A stretch of 64,000 nt of DNA, from NCBI RefSeq assembly GCF_947259545.1, contig NZ_CAMYMK010000007.1, positions 248,001-312,000 of the forward strand, written 5' to 3'. Positions 37,784-48,383 of the stretch are shown here, piece by piece. A program made the translations under genes and the position numbers. This stretch comes from an uncultured Marinobacter sp. (lineage in GTDB: Bacteria; Pseudomonadota; Gammaproteobacteria; Pseudomonadales; Oleiphilaceae). The notes under the pieces are model-generated. The model worked only from the letters and a program-made list of their open reading frames with translations, did no database searches and had not been told where the DNA came from. The number at the start of each line of letters is the position of its first letter. The first letter of the stretch is position 1.

Positions 37784-40700
37784 ATGAAGGTACGCAAGCT
37801 TGCGGTTGCCCTGGCTCTGGCGGGAGGGCTCGGTTCCGGTGTCGCTCAGGCCCTGGGGCTGGGTGAAATTGAACTGCAGTCCTATCTCAATGAGCCGCTT
37901 GAGGCAGATATTAATCTGCGAAAAAGCCAGGGAATTGATCCTGACGATGTATTCGTCAATATCGCCTCTGAGAACGATTATCAGAGAGTGGGTATTGATC
38001 GAAACTACTTCCTTACCAAGCTCCAGTTTGAGATTACGACCAGCAGCGACGGTAGTTTGATCGTCAATGTGTCCTCAAGAGAACCCCTTCGGGAACCGTA
38101 TCTTAATTTTCTGCTGGAAGTGACCTGGCCAAGCGGTCGCTTGATGCGCGAATACTCAGTGTTGGTGGACCCTCCCGTTTACGCCGAAGAGTCGGGAATC
38201 CAGGAGCAGGTCACCGCGCCGTCCACCGGTCAGATATCTGCACCTGAATCCAGTACCAGGACTGCCCCGCGTACCGATGGCCCTGCCGCTCCGCAAACGA
38301 CTGGCAGCCCCCGCACATTTGGCCCTACCGGTTCGTCCGATACGCTTTGGAAAATCGCGCAGAGCGTCCGCCCGAATGACAGCGTATCCATGCAGCAGGT
38401 GATGCTCGCCATTCAGGATCTCAATCCGAATGCGTTTATGGGCGACAACATTAACCGGCTCAAACGCGGTGAGGTGCTCCGGATTCCGGATCTGGAGCAG
38501 ATTCAGCGTCGCAGTCGGTCTGAGGCTAATCGTCAGGTGGCGGTCCAGAACGACGAGTTCTCCAGCCCGACCAGAACCGTTGACGCTACGGACGCGGCAA
38601 CGCCCGCGCCAGCGCCAGAAACCGGGGTGGCAGGTTCCGACAGTGCCGGCGGTGATGAGCTCAGGCTGATTACAGCGGATGAAGCCGGTGGTCGCGATAG
38701 CGAGGAAGGCGGCTCAGCCGGCGGCGATGGTCAAACGGCGGGCGGCGTTGATGCCGGATCCGCAGTCGCTATGGAGGAGCTGGAAAGCGCCCGTCGAGAG
38801 AACGAGGAGCTGAATACCCGGGTCGAAGATCTGCAGGATCAGGTGGAAACCCTGCAGCGATTGCTCGAACTGAAGAACAGTCAGCTTGCTGATATGCAGC
38901 AGATGACTGGTGAGGATGACGCTCCAGTCGCGGATCAGGAAGCTGACCAGGAAGCGGGCGAAGGTGCCATGGATGAAGAATCCATGGCAGCGGGTGACCT
39001 GACAGCCGGTCAGGACGGCGCGGAACAGCCAGACGGCGACGGTCCGGAAGGGGCAGGTGAGCCCGACGGCGTTGAGCCCGATGCGGAGATGGTTGAGTCC
39101 GCTGCTGATGAGGCGGTAGCCGAAGATAGCGAGGCGGGTGCCGATGAGGAGATGGTTGCCGGTGATGAATCTGGCATGGCTGCTCAGGATCCGTCTTCAG
39201 CGGTAGAGGACGGTGGGGAGCCGGAGGCTGAAACTCCGCCGTCGGTTGCTCCGTCAGACACAGACACTGCCGGACAACCGGCTGCGCCGGCGCAACAGCC
39301 GGCCAAGGGTTTTCCCGCGAACATTATTGATGCGATCACGAATAACACGCTGTACCAGATCGCCCTGGGTGGTGGTCTGATCCTGCTGTTGTTGTTACTG
39401 CTGCTCCTCGCTCGCCGAAGTGCCAACCGCGAGAAAGAATTCTATGACGAGTTGAACGGCGAGGAAGGTGAGTCGGATTCCTTTGATCTGAGTCTTGATG
39501 ACGAAGGTAAGGGCGAGGTTGCCGCAGATGATCCCATGGCGGAGGCGGAAACCTACATCGCCTACGGTCAGGAAGACAAAGCTGTACAGACACTGGAGAC
39601 AGCGATTTCCCACGAGCCCAGTCGTACTGACCTGAGGCTGATGTTGCTGGGCGTTTATGCTGATGCTCAGAACCGGGACTCTTTTGAGAAGCAGTTCCGG
39701 GAGATTGAAGCGCTGGAGGATGACAGTGCAATCAGGGAAGCCGGTGCGCTGCGTGAAAAACTCGAAGATGCGGAGGCTACGCCCAGCATTGATGATCTGG
39801 AATCCCAGTTGCGTTCCGATTCCTTCGAGCAGAACGTTGAGTCTCGCAATGATCAGGCCGAATCCAGCCAGCCGGAGCAACCTGCGGATGAGCTAGAGGA
39901 TTTGGACGTTGATTTCTCTGACCTCGAAATAACCGATTCGTTGGACCAGGATTCCGCAGTCGAAGAGGATAAGGCTGAGGCTGAGGCCGAATCCGACAGT
40001 GGTATGGTTGAGTACGACCTGTCTGGCCTGGAAGAATCCACTGATGACTCTGCCTCTGATTTCGAGACCCGTGAGGAGGACGAGGCGTTGGACTTCGATC
40101 TTGAGAAGTCTGATGACGATACCGCTGATGACCTGGCTGACGAACTGTCGCTTGAGGACTTCGAAAGTCTTGAGACCGATTTCACCACGGATGACTCTTC
40201 AGAGCAGGCAAAGGAGTCGGCGTCGTTTGAGGAATCCTCCGAGGAGAAAGAGCCGGAAGATGAAGGGCTTGGAGATCTTGATGAGTCGTTCCTGGATGAG
40301 CTGGACGCAGAGCTGGATAAGGTTGCCGGTGAATCCGAGGACGACGAATCCCTGACCAGCGAAGAGTCCGGACTCGACGATCTGGAGTTGGACGTCTCCG
40401 ATGAAGACTTGGCGCTGATGGAAGAGTTTGCGGATTCCGAGGACACTGATACGACCGAAACCCCGGAGCCCCCCCCAGAGCTTGATGAGGAGCTTGACCT
40501 GGAGGATTCGCTGATGGACAAGGACAGTGAGACGCCGGAGGAGCTGGCATCTGCTGAAGAGAGCCTGGAGGCCGCTGAAGGGCGGGAAGAGGAGTTGCCG
40601 GACCTTGGCGATTCCGATGAAACCGCTGAAACTGCTGCCCCGGAGGAATCGCCCGCTGAGAGTGACATGGAGCCACCTGTGGCTTCTGACTCGCTGGATT

Positions 40701-40933
40701 CCAGTGCCAGAAAATCTGCCGCTGATGACATTAATGAGTCCGATCTTGGCGACGATGATGATTTTGATTTCCTCGCAGGCACTGACGAGGCGGCCACCAA
40801 GCTTGACCTTGCCAGAGCCTATATTGAGATGGGGGATATGGACGGCGCTCGTGATATCCTCGAAGAAGTAGCGCTGGAAGGAGATGATGAGCAGAAGGCC
40901 GAGGCACAGGATCTCCTTAAAAATCTGTCCTGA
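37784..40933 (+). CDS. fimV: FimV: LysM/TPR pilus-assembly and polarity protein
   Basis: A 1049-residue inner-membrane hub. It starts with a signal peptide (MKVRKLAVALALAGGLGSGVAQA), then the GLGEIELQSYLNEPLEADINL N-terminal domain and a LysM-like peptidoglycan-binding module (near residues 185-245: SDTLWKIAQSVRPNDSVSMQQVMLAI). A coiled coil follows at about 330-370, a membrane helix at about 520-545 and a very acidic cytoplasmic region. The conserved FimV C-terminal motif is TKLDLARAYIEMGDMDGARDILEEVALEGDDEQKAEAQDLL. FimV organises type IV pili, type II secretion and polar proteins in pseudomonads. AAGGAAAAA precedes the ATG. Confidence 0.94.
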   Translation: MKVRKLAVALALAGGLGSGVAQALGLGEIELQSYLNEPLEADINLRKSQGIDPDDVFVNIASENDYQRVGIDRNYFLTKLQFEITTSSDGSLIVNVSSREPLREPYLNFLLEVTWPSGRLMREYSVLVDPPVYAEESGIQEQVTAPSTGQISAPESSTRTAPRTDGPAAPQTTGSPRTFGPTGSSDTLWKIAQSVRPNDSVSMQQVMLAIQDLNPNAFMGDNINRLKRGEVLRIPDLEQIQRRSRSEANRQVAVQNDEFSSPTRTVDATDAATPAPAPETGVAGSDSAGGDELRLITADEAGGRDSEEGGSAGGDGQTAGGVDAGSAVAMEELESARRENEELNTRVEDLQDQVETLQRLLELKNSQLADMQQMTGEDDAPVADQEADQEAGEGAMDEESMAAGDLTAGQDGAEQPDGDGPEGAGEPDGVEPDAEMVESAADEAVAEDSEAGADEEMVAGDESGMAAQDPSSAVEDGGEPEAETPPSVAPSDTDTAGQPAAPAQQPAKGFPANIIDAITNNTLYQIALGGGLILLLLLLLLLARRSANREKEFYDELNGEEGESDSFDLSLDDEGKGEVAADDPMAEAETYIAYGQEDKAVQTLETAISHEPSRTDLRLMLLGVYADAQNRDSFEKQFREIEALEDDSAIREAGALREKLEDAEATPSIDDLESQLRSDSFEQNVESRNDQAESSQPEQPADELEDLDVDFSDLEITDSLDQDSAVEEDKAEAEAESDSGMVEYDLSGLEESTDDSASDFETREEDEALDFDLEKSDDDTADDLADELSLEDFESLETDFTTDDSSEQAKESASFEESSEEKEPEDEGLGDLDESFLDELDAELDKVAGESEDDESLTSEESGLDDLELDVSDEDLALMEEFADSEDTDTTETPEPPPELDEELDLEDSLMDKDSETPEELASAEESLEAAEGREEELPDLGDSDETAETAAPEESPAESDMEPPVASDSLDSSARKSAADDINESDLGDDDDFDFLAGTDEAATKLDLARAYIEMGDMDGARDILEEVALEGDDEQKAEAQDLLKNLS

Positions 40934-40962
40934 TTCGTTATAATCAGGTTTATCGAACCCAG

Positions 40963-41012
40963 AACGCCGACTCTCGGGACAGTGTCCCGGTCACAGTCGG
41001 CGTTTTGTTTTG
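40963..41012 (+). terminator. Rho-independent terminator after fimV
   Basis: AACGCCGACT (40963-40972) pairs with AGTCGGCGTT (40995-41004). An inner hairpin CGGGAC-AGT-GTCCCG stacks inside, and a T-rich TTTTGTTTTG tail follows. Confidence 0.88.
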
Positions 41013-41037
41013 TTATACCGGTTAGTCGGATTATCAC

Positions 41038-41931
41038 TTGTTCCTGAACCCTCAAGCACTTACCACTGAAAACGCCATTGGCAATGGTCGCGTCGTACTG
41101 GCTTTTGAATACGACGGGCGCTCCTTCCACGGCTGGCAGTTGCAGAAATCCGGTGTACGATCAGTCGAGGCTGAGTTGGCCAGGGCGGTTTCAAAAGTCG
41201 CCGATCACGAGGTCGACCTGGTATGTGCGGGACGGACCGATGCTGGTGTCCATGCCAGCTATCAGATCGCGCATTTCGACACCTCGTCGGTACGCAACCT
41301 GCGGTCGTGGGTGATGGGCATCAATACGGCGCTGCCTGACGATATAGCCGTACACTGGGCGGGCAATGGTGTTGGCGATTTTCATGCCCGTTTTTCAGCC
41401 ACCTATCGCCGCTACCGTTACGTAATCTATAACCATCCGGTCAGGCCAGGCATTCAACGAGGGCAAGTCAGCTGGACGTTCCGCCCGCTGGATGCGGAGA
41501 GGATGAATGAGGCGGCGCAGTTTCTGCGGGGTGAGCACGACTTCTCATCGTTTCGGGCGGCAGGATGCCAGTCACGTAGCCCCAACCGCTTTATGGAGCA
41601 CATCCAGGTAAGCCGAAAAGGCGAGTTTGTCGTAATAGATGTACAGGCCAATGCATTCCTGCATCATATGGTAAGGAATATGGCCGGGGCCTTGATGGCG
41701 GTTGGTACCGGGAAGCGACCCGTCGACTGGATTCGTGAGATACTGGGGGCCAGGGACCGCACGGTGGCGGGGGTTACCGCCCCGGCGTTCGGATTGTATC
41801 TGGTGGATGTAGGGTACCCCGAGCGATTCGGGATACCGCCAGCGCTTTGTGGTCCAGGGTTTCTCCGTCCCTGGTTTGATCTCGGGGACAACTCGCCACG
41901 GCAGCCCACGTGGACACACCGAACTAACTGA
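41038..41931 (+). CDS. truA: tRNA pseudouridine(38-40) synthase TruA
   Basis: Modifies U38-U40 in tRNA anticodon arms. The catalytic Asp is in [19 protein letters not shown] (near residue 68). Other family landmarks are the start [15 protein letters not shown], the region [17 protein letters not shown] and the [23 protein letters not shown] motif. The frame begins at TTG 41038 with CGGA 7 bases upstream; no ATG is available before the conserved core, so this start is accepted with some doubt. The C-terminal tail of about 20 residues is longer than usual. trpF follows after 10 bases. Confidence 0.94.
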   Translation: MFLNPQALTTENAIGNGRVVLAFEYDGRSFHGWQLQKSGVRSVEAELARAVSKVADHEVDLVCAGRTDAGVHASYQIAHFDTSSVRNLRSWVMGINTALPDDIAVHWAGNGVGDFHARFSATYRRYRYVIYNHPVRPGIQRGQVSWTFRPLDAERMNEAAQFLRGEHDFSSFRAAGCQSRSPNRFMEHIQVSRKGEFVVIDVQANAFLHHMVRNMAGALMAVGTGKRPVDWIREILGARDRTVAGVTAPAFGLYLVDVGYPERFGIPPALCGPGFLRPWFDLGDNSPRQPTWTHRTN

Positions 41932-41941
41932 CTCAAGGCCT

Positions 41942-42571
41942 ATGAGAACCCGAGTAAAAATCTGTGGCATAACCCGACCCGAAGATGTTCGAGCTGCTGC
42001 ACAGGCAGGCGCGGATGCACTGGGCTTCGTATTCTATGAGCCCAGCCCCCGGTCCGTAAGCCCAGCGTCGGCAAAGGAGCTTGTGTCGCTCCTGCCAGCG
42101 TTTTCCGGGGCGGTAGGGCTGTTTGTGAATCCGGAACGGGAGTGGGTTGAGCAGGTTCTGAGCTCTGTTCCTCTTGATCTCCTTCAGTTCCATGGCGATG
42201 AATCGCCGGAGTTCTGTGCCAGCTTCGGCAGGCGTTGGATCAAGGCGGTTCGTGTTCGTCAGGCCGGTGATATTGAGGCCGCGTATGAGCGCTATCGTAA
42301 CGCCAGCGGATTGTTGGTCGACGCCTGGGATCCCCAGCGTTATGGCGGCACTGGTAAAAGCTTCAACTGGTCATTGATTCCGACCAGTCGCCCGCTACCA
42401 CTGATATTGGCCGGCGGGCTGGCATCTGATAATGTTGCCAGCGCCGTAGAGCAGGTTAGGCCCTGGGCTGTGGATGTCAGTGGGGGCGTGGAGAGCAGCA
42501 AGGGCGTGAAAGACAGCGCAAAAATTTCCGACTTTATAAACGAGGTTCACCGTGTCGATGAAACTGACTGA
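41942..42571 (+). CDS. trpF: Phosphoribosylanthranilate isomerase TrpF
   Basis: A TIM-barrel enzyme of the tryptophan pathway, 209 residues. Landmarks are the start [28 protein letters not shown] with its catalytic Cys (near residue 7), the [13 protein letters not shown] strand-loop, and the phosphate-binding ends [11 protein letters not shown] and [15 protein letters not shown]. The ATG at 41942 fits the family start. It ends 20 bases inside trpB. Confidence 0.96.
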   Translation: MRTRVKICGITRPEDVRAAAQAGADALGFVFYEPSPRSVSPASAKELVSLLPAFSGAVGLFVNPEREWVEQVLSSVPLDLLQFHGDESPEFCASFGRRWIKAVRVRQAGDIEAAYERYRNASGLLVDAWDPQRYGGTGKSFNWSLIPTSRPLPLILAGGLASDNVASAVEQVRPWAVDVSGGVESSKGVKDSAKISDFINEVHRVDETD

Positions 42572-43772
42572 AGAAATGCTAAGCGCACTTCCGGATGCAC
42601 GGGGTCACTTCGGTGCCTACGGCGGACGGTTTGTGTCGGAAACCCTGATGGATTCCCTGATGACGCTGGAAAAAGAATACCTGCGTCTTAAGAACGACCC
42701 TGAATTTCAAAAAACGTTTGATGAGGATCTTGCGAACTACGTGGGCCGCCCCAGCCCCCTGTATTTTGCCGAGCGCCTCACCCGGGAAACCGGCGGTGCC
42801 CAGATCTGGCTCAAGCGGGAAGACTTGAACCATACTGGCGCCCACAAGGTTAACAACACTATTGGTCAGGCACTGCTGGCGAGCTTCCTTGGGAAAAAGC
42901 GGGTCATTGCCGAAACCGGTGCTGGCCAGCATGGCGTTGCAACGGCCACGGTATGCGCACGGCTGGGGCTGGAGTGTCATGTGTTCATGGGGGCAGAAGA
43001 CGTCAAGCGTCAGTCCCTGAATGTGTATCGGATGAAACTTTTGGGCGCCGAGGTCCACTCGGTACAAAGCGGCACCAAGACGCTGAAGGATGCCATGAAC
43101 GATGCCATGCGTGACTGGGTGGCCAACGTTGATGATACTTTCTACATCATCGGTACGGTGGCCGGTCCGCATCCTTATCCGTTACTGGTGCGGGATTTCC
43201 AGTCGGTGATTGGTCGGGAAACTCGCCGTCAATCGCTCGAGCAGGCTGGAAAGCTCCCGGATGCGCTGGTCGCATGCGTGGGTGGCGGTTCTAACGCCAT
43301 TGGCATGTTCTATCCGTTCCTCACGGATGAGAGTGTGCAGATGTACGGCGTAGAGGCTGGTGGTCTGGGTATCGACTCCGGCCAGCATGCGGCACCGCTG
43401 TGCGCGGGCCGTCCGGGGGTACTCCATGGTAACCGGACCTACCTGATGGAAGACGAGAACGGCCAGATTGCCAGTACCCACTCCGTGAGTGCAGGCCTTG
43501 ATTACCCGGGCGTTGGCCCTGAGCACAGCTGGCTGAAAGACATCGGTCGCGCCCAGTATGTATCGGTGACGGATGACGAAGCCCTGGATGGCTTCCGCAA
43601 GCTTACCCGGGTTGAAGGCATAATGCCCGCCCTGGAAACCGCACACGCTGTCGCCTATGCCCTGAAGCTGGCGCCAACGATGGACAAAGATCAGGTCATC
43701 GTGATTAATATCTCAGGCCGTGGCGATAAGGATATACACACCATCGCCCAATTGGATGGCATTGAAGTCTGA
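42552..43772 (+). CDS. trpB: Tryptophan synthase beta chain TrpB
   Basis: PLP enzyme joining indole and serine. The PLP lysine is in [21 protein letters not shown] (near residue 97). The glutamine/glutamate and glycine loops [13 protein letters not shown] and [15 protein letters not shown] are intact, as is the C-terminal [11 protein letters not shown] 42552 is preferred (GAGG 6 bases upstream) over ATG 42558. In Pseudomonas trpBA lie apart from trpF-accD and are run by TrpI; here they are inserted between trpF and accD. Confidence 0.97.
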   Translation: MSMKLTEEMLSALPDARGHFGAYGGRFVSETLMDSLMTLEKEYLRLKNDPEFQKTFDEDLANYVGRPSPLYFAERLTRETGGAQIWLKREDLNHTGAHKVNNTIGQALLASFLGKKRVIAETGAGQHGVATATVCARLGLECHVFMGAEDVKRQSLNVYRMKLLGAEVHSVQSGTKTLKDAMNDAMRDWVANVDDTFYIIGTVAGPHPYPLLVRDFQSVIGRETRRQSLEQAGKLPDALVACVGGGSNAIGMFYPFLTDESVQMYGVEAGGLGIDSGQHAAPLCAGRPGVLHGNRTYLMEDENGQIASTHSVSAGLDYPGVGPEHSWLKDIGRAQYVSVTDDEALDGFRKLTRVEGIMPALETAHAVAYALKLAPTMDKDQVIVINISGRGDKDIHTIAQLDGIEV

Positions 43773-43813
43773 TCAACCGGTAAACAATCAGCGTACAAGA
43801 CACAGGAGCAGGC

Positions 43814-44626
43814 ATGAGTCGAATTGAAGGGGTGCTCAAGTCCCTGAAAGGGCAGGGACGCAAGGCGTTGATCCCTTACATTACGGCGGGCGATCCGCAC
43901 CCGGACCAAACCGTTGGTCTGATGCATACCCTCGTAGAGGCGGGTGCGGATATTATTGAACTGGGTGTGCCGTTCTCCGATCCCATGGCGGATGGCCCGG
44001 TGATTCAGATGGCCTGTGAAAGGGCTCTGAAGCACGGTACTTCCCTGCGCCAGGTGATCGCTATGATCAAGCAGTTCAGGGAAACCGATGACACCACGCC
44101 TGTGGTTTTGATGGGCTACCTGAACCCGATGGAAGCCATGGGATACGAAGCCTTTGCGGATGCAGCGGCGGATGCCGGTGTTGACGGTATCCTCACTGTG
44201 GATCTTCCTCCCGAGGAGGCAGATGAGGTTGCGCCGTTGTTCACCGCCCGTAATCTGGATGCCATTTTCCTGCTGGCCCCCACCACCACGGATGACCGTA
44301 TTCGTTCAATCAGTGAGCACTCCTCCGGGTATGTGTACTATGTTTCATTCAAGGGTATTACCGGTGCTGGCAAAATAGACGTGGACGAAGTGGCTTCGAG
44401 GGTCGCCCACATTCATGAAATCACCGCACTGCCGGTCGGCGTCGGTTTTGGTATTCGTGATGCGGAAACCGCGGCAGCAGTCGGGCGGGTATCCGATGGT
44501 GTAATTGTTGGCAGCGTATTGGTCGATACAATAGCCCGAAACCAGGCAGATTCTGATCAGCTGAAACGGGCTCTGACGGATCTGCTCCACCCGATGCGAG
44601 AAGCACTGGACGGCCTGGCTTCCTGA
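43814..44626 (+). CDS. trpA: Tryptophan synthase alpha chain TrpA
   Basis: Cleaves indoleglycerol phosphate; partner of TrpB. The catalytic Glu is in [21 protein letters not shown] (near residue 49) and the Asp in [16 protein letters not shown] (near 60 and 130). The phosphate site [12 protein letters not shown] and [10 protein letters not shown] is clear. The 270-residue length is standard. AGGAG precedes the ATG, 41 bases after trpB. Confidence 0.96.
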   Translation: MSRIEGVLKSLKGQGRKALIPYITAGDPHPDQTVGLMHTLVEAGADIIELGVPFSDPMADGPVIQMACERALKHGTSLRQVIAMIKQFRETDDTTPVVLMGYLNPMEAMGYEAFADAAADAGVDGILTVDLPPEEADEVAPLFTARNLDAIFLLAPTTTDDRIRSISEHSSGYVYYVSFKGITGAGKIDVDEVASRVAHIHEITALPVGVGFGIRDAETAAAVGRVSDGVIVGSVLVDTIARNQADSDQLKRALTDLLHPMREALDGLAS

Positions 44627-44672
44627 TTTTCAGGAAAACAGGCGGGCAGGCATCAAAGGACAGGATGAGAAC

Positions 44673-45599
44673 ATGAGTAACTGGCTGGACAAAATCATGC
44701 CGAGCAAGATCCGCTCGGAATCCAAGCAGCGTACTGGCGTACCTGAAGGTTTGTGGAAGAAGTGCCCCAAATGCGGTGCCTTCCTGTACAAGCCTGAGCT
44801 TGAGAAGAATCTGGATGTCTGCCCCAAATGTAATCATCATCTCAGGGTGAACGCCCGTCGCAGACTGGATATCTTCCTGGATGCCGATGGCCGCGAAGAA
44901 ATTGCGGCAGATCTGGAGCCCTGGGATCGGCTCAAATTCAAGGACAGCAAGCGCTACAAGGACCGTCTCGCTCACGCTCAGAAGGCGACGGGCGAGAAGG
45001 ACGCCCTGGTTGCCATGAAGGGTACTACTCTTGGGCTGCCTCTGGTGGCGTGTGCCTTTGAGTTCAATTTCCTCGGCGGCTCCATGGGGCAGGTTGTCGG
45101 CGAAAAATTCGTGCAGGCGGCGAATGTCTGCCTGGAGGAACGAATTCCCCTGGTCTGTTTTTCTGCCAGTGGGGGGGCGCGCATGCAGGAAGCGATACTC
45201 TCCCTGATGCAAATGTCGAAAACTGCGGCAGTGCTTGAGCGCATGAAGCAGGAAGGTATCCCCTATATTTCGGTCATGACCGATCCCGTATTCGGCGGGG
45301 TATCCGCGAGTCTGGCCATGCTGGGTGACCTCAATATCGCCGAGCCCAATGCGCTGATCGGGTTTGCCGGTCCCCGGGTCATTGAGCAAACCGTTCGGGA
45401 AAAATTGCCGGAAGGTTTCCAGCGCAGTGAATTTCTGCTGGAGCACGGAGCCATCGACATGATTCTTCATCGCCACCAGATGCGTGAGCGCATCACCCAT
45501 GTGCTGGCGAAGTTTACAGGGCAGGAAAAGCCGGCGAGCGAAGATCCGATAGAGTTTGAAGTCAGCGAAAGACCGGAAACCGATGCCCCCGAAAACTGA
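44673..45599 (+). CDS. accD: Acetyl-CoA carboxylase carboxyltransferase beta subunit AccD
   Basis: The beta half of the carboxyltransferase that makes malonyl-CoA. The N-terminal zinc ribbon has Cys31, Cys34, Cys50 and Cys53 (CPKC and CPKC). The carboxyltransferase core includes [35 protein letters not shown] and [15 protein letters not shown]. The 308-residue length is normal. AGGATGAG precedes the ATG and the 3' end overlaps folC by 17 bases. Confidence 0.96.
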   Translation: MSNWLDKIMPSKIRSESKQRTGVPEGLWKKCPKCGAFLYKPELEKNLDVCPKCNHHLRVNARRRLDIFLDADGREEIAADLEPWDRLKFKDSKRYKDRLAHAQKATGEKDALVAMKGTTLGLPLVACAFEFNFLGGSMGQVVGEKFVQAANVCLEERIPLVCFSASGGARMQEAILSLMQMSKTAAVLERMKQEGIPYISVMTDPVFGGVSASLAMLGDLNIAEPNALIGFAGPRVIEQTVREKLPEGFQRSEFLLEHGAIDMILHRHQMRERITHVLAKFTGQEKPASEDPIEFEVSERPETDAPEN

Positions 45600-46884
45600 T
45601 CATGTATCCCGGCACCCGGAAGCTCCGGGTGCCGGAGCCACACTGGACCAGTGGCTTTCCTACCTCGAATCGATTCACCCCGCAGAAATTGATCTTGGCC
45701 TTGATCGCGTTCTGATGGTGCTGCGGCGGCTTTTTCCGCGCAAACCGAAGGGGCGGATTATCACCGTGGCCGGCACCAATGGAAAGGGCAGCGCCGTTGC
45801 CTGCCTCGAGGCCTTGTTGATGGCAGCGGGGCGGACGACCGGCGCCTATACCTCACCACATCTCCAACGATATAACGAACGGGTGCGGGTGAATGGCAAG
45901 GACGTTGCGGATGGGGAACTGATTGCTGCTTTCCGTGAGGTGGAGGCCGCCCGAAGGGGCGTCACGCTGACGTACTTCGAGTTTGGCACTCTTGCCGCTT
46001 TCGTGTTGTTGGCCGGAGCCGGTGTTGAGGACTGGATTCTGGAGGTTGGACTCGGCGGGCGTCTGGATGCGGTAAATGTGCTTGACCCTGACCTGGCGAT
46101 TATAACTTCAGTGGATATCGACCATGTTGCCTTTCTCGGCAATGACCGGGAGATTATCGGCTTCGAAAAAGCGGGCATACTCAGGCCCGGGATTCCGGCC
46201 ATCTACGCGGATACCGATCCACCACGGTCCGTCCTGCAGCAGGTAGCAGCACAACGTGTACCACTGCAGCGGCTGGATGAAACCTATTATGTGGCTGACT
46301 CAGGCGAGGAAGTGACCCTTCGCTTCGAAAGCGACGGTCTGGTTGTGTCACTCCCTACAGTGCCGTTACCAGTAAACAGCGTTGCTGCGGCAGTGGTTGC
46401 CTTTCGGGAGCTCGAGCCGGAGCTGTCGCTTGATTCGGTAGCCCAGGTGATTGCACGGGTCCGTGCTCCAGGGCGATTCGAGAAATTGGGCAGCCATCCC
46501 GCAGTGTACGCGGATGTCGGTCATAATCCCCACGCCGCCCGTTGGCTCGCGGGCCGCCTTGAGGCCATAAAGGCGTCCACAGGGCGGTTGATTGCAGTAT
46601 ACGGAGCGCTCTCGGACAAAGATGTTGAGGGGGTTGTACAGGCTATGTCGTCAGTGGTTGATCAATGGTATCTGGGTGGTCTGGACTGCCCCCGGGGGCT
46701 TGCAGTTGGTGAGCTTGGGGAGCGAGTTGCGTCATCCAATCCCGGATTGGATATCACTAACTGCGATACTGTATCCGATGCCCTGCAGTTGGCGCTGAAT
46801 AACGCTAATCCTGATGACCTGATCATTGCCTTCGGATCCTTCTTTACCGTAGCGGAGGTTCGTCGATTTTTGTTGGCGGAATAA
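45583..46884 (+). CDS. folC: Dihydrofolate synthase / folylpolyglutamate synthase FolC
   Basis: Adds glutamate to dihydropteroate and folates. The Mur-ligase-type P-loop [19 protein letters not shown] lies near residue 60. Also visible are [16 protein letters not shown], the Mg-site [13 protein letters not shown], and the second-domain motif [14 protein letters not shown]. The ATG at 45583 inside the accD end is taken as the start; the frame is open a little further. With pabB, this is the second folate gene in the window. Confidence 0.94.
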   Translation: MPPKTDHVSRHPEAPGAGATLDQWLSYLESIHPAEIDLGLDRVLMVLRRLFPRKPKGRIITVAGTNGKGSAVACLEALLMAAGRTTGAYTSPHLQRYNERVRVNGKDVADGELIAAFREVEAARRGVTLTYFEFGTLAAFVLLAGAGVEDWILEVGLGGRLDAVNVLDPDLAIITSVDIDHVAFLGNDREIIGFEKAGILRPGIPAIYADTDPPRSVLQQVAAQRVPLQRLDETYYVADSGEEVTLRFESDGLVVSLPTVPLPVNSVAAAVVAFRELEPELSLDSVAQVIARVRAPGRFEKLGSHPAVYADVGHNPHAARWLAGRLEAIKASTGRLIAVYGALSDKDVEGVVQAMSSVVDQWYLGGLDCPRGLAVGELGERVASSNPGLDITNCDTVSDALQLALNNANPDDLIIAFGSFFTVAEVRRFLLAE

Positions 46885-46935
46885 CTGGAAGGTGACAGTT
46901 CAGTCTTAAAGTTTGGTCATGCCCGGGGAGAGCCT

Positions 46936-46964
46936 TTGAGTTATCGGTAGCAGGCAGTTAGTAT
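46936..46964 (+). promoter_or_regulatory. Probable sigma-70 promoter of dedD
   Basis: TTGAGT (46936-46941) and TAGTAT (46959-46964) with a 17-base spacer lie in the 137-base gap between folC and dedD. Confidence 0.45.
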
Positions 46965-47021
46965 CTGGCCTGATTGCCAACAACCATCGCCGCCAGTGAG
47001 ATAAACAGGGGACATCAAGAC

Positions 47022-47684
47022 GTGGACGGACTGAAGCAAAGAATAATCGGAGCATTGGTGCTGATTTCTCTCGCGGTTATTTTTGTGCCAATGCTATTTG
47101 ATGAACCCCATTCTGAACGTACTTCCAGTTCGATTAACATCCCGGAGGAGCCGCCATTCCCGGAAGTTGATGCGCCCGAGCCGCCCGCTGCGGATGCTCC
47201 GGCCTATCGCCTGGAGGAATCCGGCGAGCCTGAGCCAGTGTCTGACTCAGATGCCCAACGCCAGGTACAGCGTGTTGACGAACCGCAAGAGCCCGTTTCC
47301 CGATCAGAACCTGAGCCGGAGTCCCCGACAGAAACGTCAGAGCCAGTAGAGCAGCCCGTGGCGCAGGAGCCCGAACCCGAGCGCGAACAGCCGGTTCAGG
47401 AAAGTAGCCAGCAGGTAGATTCTGCCGAATACGCCGGTTCACTCGATGGCGCCTGGGTGGTTCAGCTTGGCAGCTTTGGCAGTGCCGATAATGCCCGCAA
47501 CCTTCGCAACAAGGTTCGCGATCAGGGCTACAACTCCCACCTCCAGAAAATCCAGCGTGGCGATACAACCCTGACCAGGGTTTTCAGTGGGCCGTTTGCT
47601 GAGAAAGCCGAGGCTGAGCGGGCCAAGCGGGCGCTGGATCGAGAATTCGGTCTGAACAGCCTGGTGACCAGCGGAGGCAAATAA
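47022..47684 (+). CDS. dedD: SPOR-domain cell-division protein, DedD-like (220 aa)
   Basis: A single N-terminal membrane helix (RIIGALVLISLAVIFVPMLF, about residues 6-25) is followed by a long Pro/Glu-rich periplasmic linker. The C-terminal SPOR domain (WVVQLGSFGSADNARNLRNKVRDQG, near residues 145-170, to the end) binds denuded septal glycan. DedD assists FtsN at division in E. coli. The GTG at 47022 is chosen because the helix starts just after it. The order folC-dedD-cvpA-purF is the same as in E. coli and pseudomonads. Confidence 0.9.
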   Translation: MDGLKQRIIGALVLISLAVIFVPMLFDEPHSERTSSSINIPEEPPFPEVDAPEPPAADAPAYRLEESGEPEPVSDSDAQRQVQRVDEPQEPVSRSEPEPESPTETSEPVEQPVAQEPEPEREQPVQESSQQVDSAEYAGSLDGAWVVQLGSFGSADNARNLRNKVRDQGYNSHLQKIQRGDTTLTRVFSGPFAEKAEAERAKRALDREFGLNSLVTSGGK

Positions 47685-47720
47685 GGTCTCCGGCCGAACG
47701 TATAATGGAAAACCGGCGGT

Positions 47721-47748
47721 TTGGTACGGGGGCGTTTCCTGTTAGAAT
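47721..47748 (+). promoter_or_regulatory. Probable promoter of cvpA-purF
   Basis: TTGGTA (47721-47726) and TAGAAT (47743-47748) are 16 bases apart, 30 bases before cvpA. A second -10-like TATAAT lies at 47701-47706. I see no clear PurR box like that of E. coli. Confidence 0.42.
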
Positions 47749-47778
47749 TCGCGCTTCAATATCACCACCGGGTTTTCC

Positions 47779-48348
47779 ATGGAAGCGCTGATCTGGATTG
47801 ACTGGGTCATCATTGCCCTAATTTCCGTATCCACTCTTATCAGCCTCAAGCGGGGCTTTGTTAAAGAAGCTCTCTCGCTTGTCACTTGGGTCGGCGCGTT
47901 CATTATCGCGCGGACGTTTCATCCCCAGATGCAATCTTTGCTGGAAAGTACTGTCGAAACCCCACTGGTTCGGCTGGTGGCGGCGTTTGCAATACTGTTT
48001 TTTGGCACACTGATCATTGGTGCCATTATTAATAACATGATTGGCCATCTTGTCCGCGCCACCGGACTGTCCGCCACTGACCGTGTGCTGGGTATGGGAT
48101 TTGGCCTGCTTCGAGGTTTGGTGGTGGTGATTGTGGGGATAGCGTTCACCCGTTATACCCCACTGGCTCAGGACACCTGGTGGAGAACCTCCATCATGAT
48201 TGATCGGCTGGCCGTCGTGGAAGACTGGTCCAGACGTACTCTTGGGGATGAATTTGCCCGATTCCTGGGGCCGGCAGACGAGGGCGCTGCCAGTCCCAAT
48301 GAACTTCAGCAGAAAGAAGGCGTGGAACCCGTTTCCGCGTCCCGTTAA
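47779..48348 (+). CDS. cvpA: CvpA family membrane protein
   Basis: A 189-residue inner-membrane protein with four predicted helices. The first two read [40 protein letters not shown], typical of CvpA/colicin V production proteins. The later [16 protein letters not shown] motif is also typical. Its molecular role is poorly defined; in enterics it affects envelope stress and colicin V export. purF follows after 35 bases. Confidence 0.93.
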   Translation: MEALIWIDWVIIALISVSTLISLKRGFVKEALSLVTWVGAFIIARTFHPQMQSLLESTVETPLVRLVAAFAILFFGTLIIGAIINNMIGHLVRATGLSATDRVLGMGFGLLRGLVVVIVGIAFTRYTPLAQDTWWRTSIMIDRLAVVEDWSRRTLGDEFARFLGPADEGAASPNELQQKEGVEPVSASR

Positions 48349-48383
48349 CATTCAGTTATAACGCTTCGGAGATTACCGTATCC

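Noticed and set aside
39853..40800. Serine-rich minus-strand open frame (315 codons)
   Set aside because: It is the complement of the Asp/Glu/Ser-rich fimV region; poly-Ser is produced by reading GAA/GAT codons in reverse.
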